Source: Thiobacillus denitrificans
GTDB lineage: Bacteria; Pseudomonadota; Gammaproteobacteria; Burkholderiales; Thiobacillaceae
Assembly (NCBI GenBank): GCA_002403375.1
Contig: DHHQ01000015.1
Coordinates: 1 to 42,475, forward strand
Reading direction: 5' to 3'
DNA length: 42,475 nt
Numbering within the stretch: the stretch's first letter is position 1; every line of letters starts with the position of its first letter. Of this stretch, positions 7,156 to 15,751 are shown in pieces. Below the pieces are notes generated by a model. It worked only from the letters and a program-made list of their open reading frames with translations. It did not search any database and was not told the origin of the DNA. A program made the position numbers and the translations under genes.

Positions 7156-9830
7156 GCCGCCACCTGCCTTCCGGAAATCAGTCGTTTCAGTTCCGGCACG
7201 CACGAACCGCACGCGGTGCCGCATTTCAGTTGCGCCTGCAGCGCCGCGAGATCGGCGCCCGCCGCGACCGCCGCGACGATGTCGGGCTCGGCGACGTCGA
7301 GGCAGCTGCACACGACACGCCCGCGCGCCGCCCCGCCAGCCGGCGGGCGCGCCACCGGCGCCAGCATCCAGGCGCGCAGCGAAGACGCCTCGACGCCTTC
7401 GACGACGGCGTCGCGCAGCCAGCCGAAGGCGGCGGTCTCGCCGGTGAGGCGCGCGGCGACGACCTTGCCGCCTTCGACGCGCACCCGCTTGGAGATGCCG
7501 CGCGGGTCCTGGTAGTGCATCACCGCGAGCGGGTCGTCGAGGCCCAGCGCGGCGTCGAGTTCGGCGAGCAGCGATTCCGGCAGCGGTTCGCGGTGGGCGA
7601 GGCGCAGCGTCAGCACGTCGCGGTCGCGCCCGGCGAGTCCCGCCGCGGCATGGTCGCAGGCGCGCACGAGCGGCTGCACGGCGTCGAGCAGGCACGCGCC
7701 GTCGCCCGTGGCGAGCACCGCCATGCGCCACGGCAGGTCGGCCTTCGCGACCTGCACCGCGGCATGCTTGAGCTCGGGCTGCTTCGACACAGCGTCGAAC
7801 AGCGGCAGGGTGAGCGCGTTGACGCCGCGCCCGCCCATGAAGCGCGCGCCCCAGTGCATCGGCAGGAAGCACTGCCCCGGCCGCACGCTGTCGCTCGCCT
7901 CGACCTCGACGACCACCTCGCCGCGCCGGCTCTTCACGCGCACCAGGTCGCCCGCCTGCAGGCGCCGCAGCTCGAGGTCGCGCGGGGCCATCGCCAGGCG
8001 GGGCGCGTCGGCGTGGGCGAACAGCCGCGCCACGCGGCCGGTGCGGCTCATGCCGTGCCACTGGTCGCGCAGCCGTCCGGTGTTGAGGTGCAGCGGGTAG
8101 CGCGCGTCGATCGCCTCGGCGACCGGCTGGTACGGTGCGGCATGGAAGCGCGCGCGGCCGCTCGGCGTCGGGTAGGCGCCGTCGGCGTAGAGACGCGCCC
8201 GGCCGCTCGCCGCGCCTTGCGGGAACGGCCACTGCTGCGGGCCTTCGTCGAGCTTCGCCCAGGACAGGCCGGTGATGTCGAGGTCGCGCCCGCGCGTGGT
8301 CTCGCGGTGCTCGTCGAACACCGCCTCGGCGCTGGCGTAGGGGAACATCCAGGGGCCGCGGTCGGGGTCGAGCCGCCACGCGAAATCGGTGACGATGTCC
8401 CAGTCGGCGCGCGCCTCGCCCGGCGGCGGCACGGCGGCCCGCACGCGCGAGATGCGGCGCTCGGAGTTGGTCATCGTGCCCTCGGCCTCGCCCCACGCCG
8501 CCGCCGGCAGCAGCACGTCGGCGAAGGCCGCGGTCTCGGTGTCGGCGCAGGCCTCCTGCAGCACCACGCACTCGGCCGCGGCGAGCGCGGCGTGCACCCG
8601 GTTCTGGTCGGGCAGCGACTGCGCGGGATTGGTGCAGGCGATCCAGACGGCCTTGATCTCGCCGCTCGCCAGCGCGTCGAACATTTCCACCGCGGTCCGG
8701 CCCGGCTGCCCGGGGACCGACTCGACCCCCCACAGCCGCGCGACCTCGGCGCGGTCGCCGGGATTCGCGAGGTCGCGGTGCGCGGAGAGCAGGTTCGCCA
8801 TGCCGCCGACCTCGCGCCCGCCCATCGCGTTGGGCTGGCCGGTCAGCGAGAACGGCGCCGCGCCGGGCTTGCCGATCTGCCCGGTGGCGAGATGCAGGTT
8901 GATCAGCGCGGCGTTCTTGTCGACGCCGCAGGTCGACTGGTTGAGCCCCTGGCAGTAGAGCGACAGCGTCGGCCCGTCGGCGAACCAGCGCGCCGCCTGC
9001 ACGATGTCGGCCGCCGCCACCCCGCACACCGGCGCGACCTTGTCCGGCGTGTAGTCGCGCACCCGGTCGCGCAGCGCCTCCCAGCCCTCGGTGTGCGCGG
9101 CGATGAAGTCGCGGTCGATCCGCTCCTCCCACAGCATCACGTTCAGCATCGCGTGGAACAGCGCGACGTCGGTGCCGGGCAGGATGGCGAGGTGCAGGTC
9201 GGCCTCGATCGCGGTGTCGGTGCGGCGCGGGTCGACGACGACCAGTTTCAGGTCGGGGTTCGCGCGGCGCGCGGCCTCGATGCGGCGGAACACGATCGGG
9301 TGCGCGTACGCCGGGTTCGCGCCGGCGATGAGGATCGTGCCGGCGGCCTCGATGTCGTCGTAGCAGCCGGGCGGCGCATCCATGCCGAGCGTGGCCTTGT
9401 AGCCGGCGACCGCCGACGACATGCACAGCCGCGAATTGGTGTCGACGTTGTTGGTGCCGATCAGCCCCTTGGCGAGCTTGTTGAAGACGTAGTACGCCTC
9501 GGTGGTGAGCTGGCCGGAGATGTAGAAGGCGACGGCGTCGGGGCCGTGCGCATCGATGATCGCGCGGAATTTCGCGGCGACGTGGTCGAGCGCCTCGTCC
9601 CAGCTCGCCCGCCTGCGCGGCGCGTCGCGCTCGGCGCGCAATTCGGGATGGAGCGCGCGCCCGGACGCCGCCGCCGCCAGGTGCAGCGTCGCGCCCTTGG
9701 TGCAGAGCTTGCCACGGTTGGCGGGATGCGCCGGATCGCCGGCGACGCCGGTGATCTTCCCGGCCTCGGCCTCGACCAGCACCCCGCAACCGGTGCCGCA
9801 ATAACAGCAGACAGACGAAACGACAGACAT
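7152..9830 (-). CDS. nasA: Assimilatory nitrate reductase catalytic subunit NasA
   Basis: Cytoplasmic molybdopterin enzyme reducing nitrate to nitrite for NirBD. The 892-residue protein starts with a [4Fe-4S] motif (CCYCGTGC, residues 8-15, with the fourth ligand at Cys43 in KLCTKG). The molybdopterin oxidoreductase body and a dinucleotide-binding domain follow (QWHGMSRTGRVARL region). It ends in a BFD-like [2Fe-2S] domain (about 837-885, VVCSCLDV...CGTACGSC), as in Klebsiella-type NasA. No twin-arginine signal is present. The start at 9830 has AGGAG 5 nt upstream. It leads a unit with the small ORF and ybiB-like gene, and has its own sigma-54 type promoter. Confidence 0.95.
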   Translation of the reverse strand: MSVVSSVCCYCGTGCGVLVEAEAGKITGVAGDPAHPANRGKLCTKGATLHLAAAASGRALHPELRAERDAPRRRASWDEALDHVAAKFRAIIDAHGPDAVAFYISGQLTTEAYYVFNKLAKGLIGTNNVDTNSRLCMSSAVAGYKATLGMDAPPGCYDDIEAAGTILIAGANPAYAHPIVFRRIEAARRANPDLKLVVVDPRRTDTAIEADLHLAILPGTDVALFHAMLNVMLWEERIDRDFIAAHTEGWEALRDRVRDYTPDKVAPVCGVAAADIVQAARWFADGPTLSLYCQGLNQSTCGVDKNAALINLHLATGQIGKPGAAPFSLTGQPNAMGGREVGGMANLLSAHRDLANPGDRAEVARLWGVESVPGQPGRTAVEMFDALASGEIKAVWIACTNPAQSLPDQNRVHAALAAAECVVLQEACADTETAAFADVLLPAAAWGEAEGTMTNSERRISRVRAAVPPPGEARADWDIVTDFAWRLDPDRGPWMFPYASAEAVFDEHRETTRGRDLDITGLSWAKLDEGPQQWPFPQGAASGRARLYADGAYPTPSGRARFHAAPYQPVAEAIDARYPLHLNTGRLRDQWHGMSRTGRVARLFAHADAPRLAMAPRDLELRRLQAGDLVRVKSRRGEVVVEVEASDSVRPGQCFLPMHWGARFMGGRGVNALTLPLFDAVSKQPELKHAAVQVAKADLPWRMAVLATGDGACLLDAVQPLVRACDHAAAGLAGRDRDVLTLRLAHREPLPESLLAELDAALGLDDPLAVMHYQDPRGISKRVRVEGGKVVAARLTGETAAFGWLRDAVVEGVEASSLRAWMLAPVARPPAGGAARGRVVCSCLDVAEPDIVAAVAAGADLAALQAQLKCGTACGSCVPELKRLISGRQVAA

Positions 9831-9853
9831 GTTGGCTCCTCGCCCTGTCTGTC

Positions 9854-9869
9854 AGCAGGGTCTGTGCCA
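9854..9869 (-). promoter_or_regulatory. Sigma-54 type promoter of nasA
   Basis: TGGCACAGACCCTGCT has a perfect -24 element, GG-N10-GC spacing and one mismatch in the -12 element (CTGC for TTGC). The predicted start is only about 13 nt before the nasA ATG. Confidence 0.65.
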
Positions 9870-9934
9870 GGGGCGGACATACCAGTCGATTCAATGACTT
9901 GCGCGGACACTCCCGGGCACGGCGCCGGCCGTCC

Positions 9935-9980
9935 GCGCAGGCACGGTGCATGCGGAAACCGGCGCGCTGCAAATTGGTGC
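9935..9980 (-). promoter_or_regulatory. Two degenerate NtrC-like sites upstream of nasA
   Basis: Two GCACC half-sites (9980-9976 and 9949-9945) are each followed after 5 bp by an imperfect GGTGC half (3 of 5 matches). The centres are 31 bp apart and lie about 100 and 130 bp upstream of the predicted start, an arrangement like tandem NtrC enhancers. The region is shared with the divergent MFS gene. Confidence 0.35.
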
Positions 9981-10046
9981 GCGTCCGCTTCGCCCGTATG
10001 ATTACGCCATCGTCACGCGCCCGTGGCGCCCCGCTCCCCGCTGCGC

Positions 10047-11420
10047 ATGACTTCGCCGAACCGTTCGATCCCCGACCTCGCCGACCCGCACGCCGCCGGC
10101 CGCCTGCCGCCCGTCCCGCTCGCCTGGCTCACCTGGGGCCTGCTCGCGAGCCTGTACTTCGTCGGCTTCTTCCAGCGGGTCGCCCCGGCGGTCATGGTCG
10201 ACGAACTGATGCGCGACTTCGCGATCGCCGCGACCCAGCTCGGCACGCTCTCCGCGATCTACTTCTACACCTACGCGGCGATGCAGATCCCCAGCGGACT
10301 GCTCGCCGACGCGGTCGGCCCGCGCCGCGTCGCCACCCTGGCGGCGGTCGCCGCGGCGGCCGGCATCGCGCTGTTCGCCCAGGCCGACAGCCTGTGGATG
10401 GCGACGCTCGGCCGCGGCCTGGTCGGCGCCTCGGTCGCGGTCGCCTTCGTCGCCTGCATGAAGCTCGCCGGCCACTGGTTCCCCGCCAACCGCTTCGCCA
10501 CCGTGACCGGCATTTCGCTGCTGATCGGCAACCTCGGCGGCGTACTCGCCGGGGTGCCGCTCTCCGAGGCGGTCGCCGGCTTCGGCTGGCGCGCCGCGAT
10601 GCTGGCGAGCGCCGGCGTAACGCTGCTGCTCGCCGCCGCCGTGTGGTGGTGGGTGCGCGACGACCCGAGCGAGCGCGGCTACGCCAGCCACGCGCACCCC
10701 GAGGCGCTCACCAGCGCGCTGTCGCCGTGGCGCAGCCTCAAGCTCGTCGTCGCCGAGCGCGACACCTGGCTGCTGTTCTTCGCCGGCGGCCTGATCGCCG
10801 CGCCGGTGCTGACCTTCGCCGGCCTGTGGGGCGTCCCCTACCTGGTGCAGGTGCACGGCCTCGAACGCAGCCATGCCGCGGTCTTCACCACCACCATGCT
10901 GCTCGGCTTCGCCGTCGGCGGGCCGATCCTCGGCGCGCTGTCCGACCGCGTCGGGCGCCGCAAGCTGCCCTACCTCGGCGCGGCGCTCGTCCACGCGCTG
11001 GGCTGGACCGTCTTCCTGCTGGCGCCCGAGCTGCCTGCGGCCGCCCGCTACGCACTGTTCGCCGTCATCGGCTTTTCCGCCGGCGGCCTCATCATCGGCT
11101 TCGCCTTCTCGCGCGAGGTCACCCACCCGGGCGCCGCCGGCACCGTCGGCGGCGTCGTCAACATGGCGGTGCTCGGCTTCGCCGCGCTGCAGCAGTCGGC
11201 GATCGGCTGGATCCTCGACCGCAACTGGGGCGGCGCGGTGATCGAGGGCGCGCGCGTCTACGACGCCGCCGCCTACCACGCCGCCTTCCTCTGGCTCGCG
11301 GCGAGCGCCGCCGGCGCGGTCGGCTTCGTCGCCTTCACGCGCGAGACGCGCTGCCGTCTGCGCTTCGACGCCGGCGACCGAGCCCGGGCGGCAGGGTCGC
11401 GCGGTGCTAGGATGTCCTGA
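10047..11420 (+). CDS. Major facilitator superfamily transporter (possible nitrate/nitrite carrier)
   Basis: Inner-membrane permease of about 457 residues with 12 predicted helices. The MFS loop-2 signature is LLADAVGPRR, and its repeat after the central loop is LSDRVGRRKLP. Family-level assignment is firm. Substrate is not: divergence from nasA makes nitrate or nitrite plausible, and GISLLIGNLGG resembles nitrate-porter glycine motifs, but the overall pattern also fits the wider sugar-phosphate/organic anion permease group. The ATG at 10047 is preferred over a GTG at 10023; neither has a clear ribosome binding site. Its stop overlaps the deaminase start (TGATG). The C-terminal tail is Arg-rich. 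Confidence 0.82.
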   Translation: MTSPNRSIPDLADPHAAGRLPPVPLAWLTWGLLASLYFVGFFQRVAPAVMVDELMRDFAIAATQLGTLSAIYFYTYAAMQIPSGLLADAVGPRRVATLAAVAAAAGIALFAQADSLWMATLGRGLVGASVAVAFVACMKLAGHWFPANRFATVTGISLLIGNLGGVLAGVPLSEAVAGFGWRAAMLASAGVTLLLAAAVWWWVRDDPSERGYASHAHPEALTSALSPWRSLKLVVAERDTWLLFFAGGLIAAPVLTFAGLWGVPYLVQVHGLERSHAAVFTTTMLLGFAVGGPILGALSDRVGRRKLPYLGAALVHALGWTVFLLAPELPAAARYALFAVIGFSAGGLIIGFAFSREVTHPGAAGTVGGVVNMAVLGFAALQQSAIGWILDRNWGGAVIEGARVYDAAAYHAAFLWLAASAAGAVGFVAFTRETRCRLRFDAGDRARAAGSRGARMS

Positions 11421-11995
11421 TGGACACCGCCCTGCACCTCGATCTGCCCGACTTTCTCGCCCGCGCCAACGCGCGCGACCTCGTGCTGCCGCGGGCGGAG
11501 GACCGCATGCGCTTCGTGCTGGAGCTCGCCCGCGAGAACGTGGCGGCGGACGGCGGCCCCTTCGCCGCCGCGGTGTTCGAGCGCGACAGCGGACGCCTGC
11601 TGGCGGCGGGCGCCAACCGCGTCGTCGCGTCGGGCTATTCCTGCGCGCATGCGGAAATGCTCGCGCTCACGCTGGCGCAGCGCCAGGCCGGCCATTACGA
11701 CCTCGGGCGGCCGCCCCACCCGGCCTGCGAGCTGGTCAGCAGCGCCGAGCCCTGCCTGATGTGCCTCGGCGCGGTGCTCTGGTCCGGCGTCCGCGGACTG
11801 GTCTGCGGCGCGCGCGGCGAAGACGTCTGCGCCGTCGGCTTCGACGAGGGCCCCAAGCCGGCCGACTGGCCGGACGAACTGCGCCGGCGCGGCATCGGCG
11901 TCACGCCCGACGTGCTGCGCGACGAGGCGCGCGCGCTGTTGCGCGACTACCAGGCCGCCGGGCTCCCGGTCTACAACGCCCGCCTCGGCGCATAG
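11420..11995 (+). CDS. Nucleoside/guanine deaminase-like cytidine deaminase-fold protein
   Basis: Zinc hydrolase of the CMP/dCMP deaminase superfamily. Of its 191 residues, the catalytic motif HAE is at 77-79 and PCLMC at 111-115, giving all zinc ligands (His77, Cys112, Cys115) and the proton shuttle Glu79. The C-terminal YNARLGA resembles guanine-deaminase-type members more than TadA, and it is not a tRNA deaminase by context. Translationally coupled to the MFS transporter, so a nucleobase salvage or purine-nitrogen role is possible: deamination releases ammonium, which would fit the nitrogen locus. Its 3' end overlaps the convergent AraC gene by 25 bp. Confidence 0.82.
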   Translation: MDTALHLDLPDFLARANARDLVLPRAEDRMRFVLELARENVAADGGPFAAAVFERDSGRLLAAGANRVVASGYSCAHAEMLALTLAQRQAGHYDLGRPPHPACELVSSAEPCLMCLGAVLWSGVRGLVCGARGEDVCAVGFDEGPKPADWPDELRRRGIGVTPDVLRDEARALLRDYQAAGLPVYNARLGA

Positions 11996-13035
11996 TCCGC
12001 GCCGCCGCGCCCTGCCGCGGCGACTCTCTCCTGCAGCTGCCGGCGCCGCCAGTCCGCCGGCGGCACCCCGAAATGGCGCTTGAACGCGCGGCTGAAAGCC
12101 GCCTCCGATTCGTAGCCGGCGAGGTCGGCGATGCCCTTCATCGGCGCGTCGCTCGCCTTCAGATGCTGCGCCGCGCGCTGCAGGCGCCAATGAGTGAGGT
12201 AGTGCATCGGTGGCATGTCGAGGAAATGCTTGAAGCGTGCCGCCAGCGCGGTGCGCGACACCCCGACCCGGCGCGCCAGCCGGTCCACGTTCCAGTCGTC
12301 GAGCGGCGCCGCGTGCAGCCATTTGAGCGCTGCGCCGACCACCGGGTCGTTGACGGCGGCGAACCAGCCCACCTCGTCGGCCGACAGCGCCTGCATGTGC
12401 TGGCGCAGGATCTCGACGAACATCAGCTCGGTCAGGCGGGGCAGCATCGAGCGTCCGCCCGGGTCGGCCCGCAGCGCCTCGCGCGCGGTGTGTCGGAGGG
12501 TGCCGGCGAGCCATTCGTCGACCGGCGCGTGGCCGGGACCGACGTGCATCAGCACCGGCAGATGGCGCAGCAGCGGATGGAAGAGCATCTCGTCGCACTG
12601 CACGAAGCCGCAGACGATGCGGGTGCACCCGCCGTCGCCGCCGTGCCTGACCCGCACGATCGCGGGCCACGGCTGCGGCGGCAGCAGTTGTCCGGCCGGC
12701 ACGTTGGCGGCCGCTTCACGACCATGCAGGACGTGGACGTCGCCGTAGGGCAGCAGCACGGCGTCGCCGGCCTGCAGCCAGACCGGTTCCCGGTCGCGCA
12801 ATTCGAGCCAGCAGCCGCCTTCGGCGACGATGTGGAAAGGGATGATGTGCTCGGTGCGGAACGGCAGGATGCGCGACAGCTCGCACGCGGCGGGCGAGAC
12901 CAGGCCCCAGGGTTCGTGGAATTCGGTGCTGAACAGCACCGCGCCGGAGAGGTGCATGTGCCCGAGCAGGTCCGACAGCAGGTCGGCCGACGCGGCATCC
13001 GGCGTTTCGGACAAGAAGCTTTGCGTTTCGGTCAT
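11971..13035 (-). CDS. AraC-family transcriptional regulator with cupin sensor domain
   Basis: A 354-residue regulator. The N-terminal part is a cupin_6-type domain (about 20-190, with HIIPFHIVAEGG and AGDAVLLPYGDVHVLHG). The C-terminal AraC double helix-turn-helix is at about 240-335 (VDRLARRVGVSRTALAARF and GYESEAAFSRAFKRHFGVPP). The ligand is unknown. It is divergent from the 77-residue protein and methyltransferase genes, which are its most likely targets, and overlaps the deaminase gene tail-to-tail. Confidence 0.88.
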   Translation of the reverse strand: MTETQSFLSETPDAASADLLSDLLGHMHLSGAVLFSTEFHEPWGLVSPAACELSRILPFRTEHIIPFHIVAEGGCWLELRDREPVWLQAGDAVLLPYGDVHVLHGREAAANVPAGQLLPPQPWPAIVRVRHGGDGGCTRIVCGFVQCDEMLFHPLLRHLPVLMHVGPGHAPVDEWLAGTLRHTAREALRADPGGRSMLPRLTELMFVEILRQHMQALSADEVGWFAAVNDPVVGAALKWLHAAPLDDWNVDRLARRVGVSRTALAARFKHFLDMPPMHYLTHWRLQRAAQHLKASDAPMKGIADLAGYESEAAFSRAFKRHFGVPPADWRRRQLQERVAAAGRGGADYAPRRAL

Positions 13036-13134
13036 GGCCGCACTCCCACGCAGCGACTAGTGTGAGCTCAAGGGCGATGCCGTTCGGCGGCTTGCCCGCA
13101 GCCCCGTCATTCACGCAGCTTAGGAGAGTGGATC

Positions 13135-13368
13135 ATGAACACAAGCTTCAACGAAGTCGTCGTGCACATCAACGAGCGTCTCGACGACGCCGCCTTCGAG
13201 GACCTCGAGCGCGGCATCCGCCAGGACCGGGGCGTCGTCTCGGTCGGCAGGCAGCCCGCCCACGCCCACCTGATGGTGGTGGTCTACGATTCGGCGGTCG
13301 CCCGGGCGTCGAGCATCCTGCACAACTTCCACGAGCGCGGCCTGCACGCGCAACTGGTGGGGATGTGA
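13135..13368 (+). CDS. Small ferredoxin-fold (HMA-like) protein, 77 aa
   Basis: The pattern VVVHINERLDDAAFEDLERGI...GVVSVGR...HLMVVVYDS suggests a beta-alpha-beta ferredoxin-like fold like heavy-metal-associated domains. No cysteine is present, so the CxxC metal site is missing. ATG at 13135 follows TTAGGAGAGTGGATC, a good ribosome binding site. The methyltransferase starts 2 bp after its stop, so the two form an operon divergent from the AraC regulator. Confidence 0.7.
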   Translation: MNTSFNEVVVHINERLDDAAFEDLERGIRQDRGVVSVGRQPAHAHLMVVVYDSAVARASSILHNFHERGLHAQLVGM

Positions 13369-13370
13369 AG

Positions 13371-14222
13371 ATGGACGCGCAGATTGCATCGGTCCGCGCC
13401 GAGCACCACCCCGTGCCACCCGAGATGGCCGCCCTCAAGGCGCGCCTGAAGGCGATGTGGATGGCGGGCGACTACGGCCACTTCGCGCACTACCTCGAGC
13501 CCGGGGCGATGGAATTCTTTCCCGTCCTCGGCATCGCGCCGGGCCAGCGCGTCCTCGACGTCGCGTGCGGCGCGGGCCAGCTCGCGCTGCCGGCTGCGCG
13601 CGCCGGCGCGGACGTGACGGGCATCGACATCGCCAGCAACCTGATCGCGCAGGCGCAGGCCCGCGCGCAGGCCGAGGGCCTGTCGATCCGCTTCGACGAG
13701 GGCGACGCCGAGGACCTGCCTTACGACGACGCCAGCTTCGACCTGGTGTTCAGCCTGATCGGCGCGATGTTCGCGCCGCAGCCTGCGCGCGTCGCCGCCG
13801 AATTCGTGCGGGTATGCAGGCCCGGCGGGCGCATCGTGATGGGCAACTGGACGCCCGACGGCTTCGTCGGAAAGATGTTCCGCGTCCACGCCACGCACGT
13901 CCCGCCGCCGCCGGGCATGCCGCCGCCAGTGCTGTGGGGCGACGAGGAGAGCGTGCGCGAGCGCCTCGCCGACGGCGTCGCCGAGCTGCGCCTCGCGCGC
14001 AGGCGCTACCCGCTGAAGTTTCCGTTCCCGCCCGCCGACGTCGTCGAGTTCTTCCGCACCTGGTACGGCCCCAGCAACCGCGCCTTCGCCGCGCTCGGCC
14101 CCGCCGAACAGCACGCCCTGCGCGGCGACCTCGAGGCGCTGTGGTCGGCGCACAACCAGGCGCGCGACGGCGGCACCGCGGTCGAGGCGGACTATCTCGA
14201 GGTCGCGGCGGTCCGTGCCTGA
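13371..14222 (+). CDS. Class I SAM-dependent methyltransferase (UbiE/COQ5-like)
   Basis: A 283-residue enzyme with SAM motif I VLDVACGAGQLALPAA (61-76), acidic motif II VTGIDIASN and motif FDLVFSLIGAMFAPQP. A conserved C-terminal half (VEFFRTWYGPSNRAFAAL) is shared with a subgroup of bacterial methyltransferases of unknown substrate. The real start is ATG 13371, 2 bp after the upstream 77-residue gene; an open frame upstream is non-coding. The 3' end overlaps the convergent membrane protein gene by 31 bp. Substrate unknown. Confidence 0.82.
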   Translation: MDAQIASVRAEHHPVPPEMAALKARLKAMWMAGDYGHFAHYLEPGAMEFFPVLGIAPGQRVLDVACGAGQLALPAARAGADVTGIDIASNLIAQAQARAQAEGLSIRFDEGDAEDLPYDDASFDLVFSLIGAMFAPQPARVAAEFVRVCRPGGRIVMGNWTPDGFVGKMFRVHATHVPPPPGMPPPVLWGDEESVRERLADGVAELRLARRRYPLKFPFPPADVVEFFRTWYGPSNRAFAALGPAEQHALRGDLEALWSAHNQARDGGTAVEADYLEVAAVRA

Positions 14223-14722
14223 GGGCGCGGCGACGCCCCCGCCTCGCGCCCGAACCCCAGCACCCGGGGCCGCCGCACGCCACGCATGCGCCAGTTCGCG
14301 TACATGACCGCCAGCGCGGTGAGCGCCGGCAGCACCAGCAGGCCGTCGCGCCAGCCGCCCCCGCCGATCGCCGCGGGGTCGAATTCGGCGCCCAGCAGCA
14401 GCCGCGCGAGCAGGACGTCGACCGGCAGGCTGGTCGCATAGGTGAGGACGAAGGCGAAGCCGGGCGAGACGGCGTGGCCGGCCCAGACCAGATAGCAGAC
14501 CAGCACGGTCGCGCCGGGCACCAGGTGCAGCGAGACCTGTTCGTCGGTGATGTTCATCCGCGCCAGCGCGACCGTCAGCGCCAGCGACAGCACGACCAGC
14601 CAGACCCGGTCGCAGCAGCGAAGCCCGCAGCGGGCGCGCCGGGCGCACACGATGGCGAGCGCGATCAGCGCCGGCAGAAGCGCGCCGACCGGGTCGACTG
14701 GAAAGAAGGAATCCACGTCCAT
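14192..14722 (-). CDS. Hypothetical inner-membrane protein, 176 aa
   Basis: Not recognised. Four or five hydrophobic segments are visible: PVGALLPALIALAIVCA, VWLVVLSLALTVALA, LVPGATVLVCYLVWAG, FAFVLTYATSLPVDVLLARLLLG and DGLLVLPALTALAVMYA. A basic cytoplasmic C-terminal tail follows. The ATG at 14722 has an excellent AAGGAGG ribosome binding site 8 nt upstream, which fixes the start although the frame is open further upstream. The tail overlaps the methyltransferase gene on the opposite strand. About 270 bp of non-coding sequence separates it from the DUF2141 gene. Confidence 0.7.
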   Translation of the reverse strand: MDVDSFFPVDPVGALLPALIALAIVCARRARCGLRCCDRVWLVVLSLALTVALARMNITDEQVSLHLVPGATVLVCYLVWAGHAVSPGFAFVLTYATSLPVDVLLARLLLGAEFDPAAIGGGGWRDGLLVLPALTALAVMYANWRMRGVRRPRVLGFGREAGASPRPQARTAATSR

Positions 14723-14994
14723 CGCACACCTCCTTCGTCCGCCGTGGCGGGCGCAAGGTGCTGTCACGAGGCGCTCGCCCGTACCTGCGAAAGTGCCGGG
14801 AGGAGGCTGCCGCCATGCCCTCCGGCGACACGGGGAGAAACCCCAAGCATCGACCGGGCCAGTTTTCCAAGTAACTGAAATCAAAAAAGGAAACAGCAGG
14901 GGGCCGGCGCTTGGTGTGCGCAGTGTAAAAAATCCCGACATATCGAGGAGGCGCCGCCCCACCAGCGACCGGGAAAGGCGAGTTCTCCCGGCGC

Positions 14995-15513
14995 TCAGTA
15001 ATTCAAGCTGATCGTCAGGTCCAGGGTTTGCCCGTCGTACGAAAAGCTGGCTGCGGAAAACGACGGCGCACCGAACACGGCCTTTGCATCATTCGAGAAA
15101 CCGTAGCCTTCCCTGGGAATCTTCATCCAGTTGGTGTCGAGTTGGCCGTTCATGTTTTCGTCGTGGACAACGGCAAGCGCATACATTCCCGGCGGGATGT
15201 CCAGGAAGTCGCAACGCGCCTGCCTGTCCCGCACCTTGATGAACATGATCCGGGTTGCCGAGCGCAGATACTCGTTCGGGAAACCGTCCGACGATTCGAA
15301 CAGCGCGCACGCCACGGCGCCCGTGCTGTTCTTGATGTCGAGAATTTGCACGTGGATGCCGGGGCAGGAGGACTGGGCAAGGACGGCGGCGGGAAAAGCC
15401 CCAAGCAGCAGCGCTGGCAACAAGCTTGCGCAGCGAACCCGCAGGGGAACCTGTAGCTGCGGGCCGCTGCCGGGCCCGGCCCGCGCTGCCTTCCGACTGG
15501 TCGATGCCTTCAT
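14995..15513 (-). CDS. Exported DUF2141-family protein
   Basis: The 172-residue precursor has a long N-terminal region and a signal segment (CASLLPALLLGAFPAAVLAQ) cleaved near residue 47. The mature part has the DUF2141 features: IHVQILDIKNSTGAVACALFE, an HDENMNGQLDTNW stretch that looks like a calcium-type Asp/Asn loop, and IPREGYGFSNDA. GGAGGAA precedes the start, though a shorter signal peptide from an internal start is possible. Function of the family is unknown; it is periplasmic or outer-membrane associated. Divergent from the ElaB/YqjD gene. Confidence 0.85.
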   Translation of the reverse strand: MKASTSRKAARAGPGSGPQLQVPLRVRCASLLPALLLGAFPAAVLAQSSCPGIHVQILDIKNSTGAVACALFESSDGFPNEYLRSATRIMFIKVRDRQARCDFLDIPPGMYALAVVHDENMNGQLDTNWMKIPREGYGFSNDAKAVFGAPSFSAASFSYDGQTLDLTISLNY

Positions 15514-15686
15514 GATCTTCCGTTCCTCCCACCCTGCATTCCAAGTCTCCAGGTTAGGAAAAAACCCTCGCTGAAGCGGGCGCGATGCATCCGTGTGCAG
15601 ACATGCGTTGACCGGTCATCGCCGGCATGTGCGAAACGGCAGGTCTGCGGCCATTGCAATGGATTGAAGAGTGTCTAAGGTTGTAA

Positions 15687-15707
15687 TTCAAGTACGTTGT
15701 TCTTGAA
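15687..15707. promoter_or_regulatory. Inverted repeat in the promoter region of the ElaB/YqjD-like gene
   Basis: TTCAAG-N9-CTTGAA lies in an AT-rich stretch 45-65 bp before the ATG of the DUF883 gene. This is the most AT-rich non-coding stretch noticed in this part of the window. It is a possible operator or promoter element; no factor can be named. Confidence 0.35.
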
Positions 15708-15751
15708 AAAGCGGTAGTTTTCCGCGTGAAGCAAAAAGAGAGGGAAAATCC

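Noticed and set aside
7230..10001. Open frame of over 900 codons antisense to nasA
   Set aside because: Low-complexity Arg/Ala/Gly/Val-rich translation with no motifs. It is the expected mirror of a GC-rich gene on the other strand, which has full nitrate reductase motifs.
9968..10046. Sigma-54 promoter for the divergent MFS gene
   Set aside because: A TGG...CGCT stretch exists on the plus strand, but GG and GC spacing is wrong.
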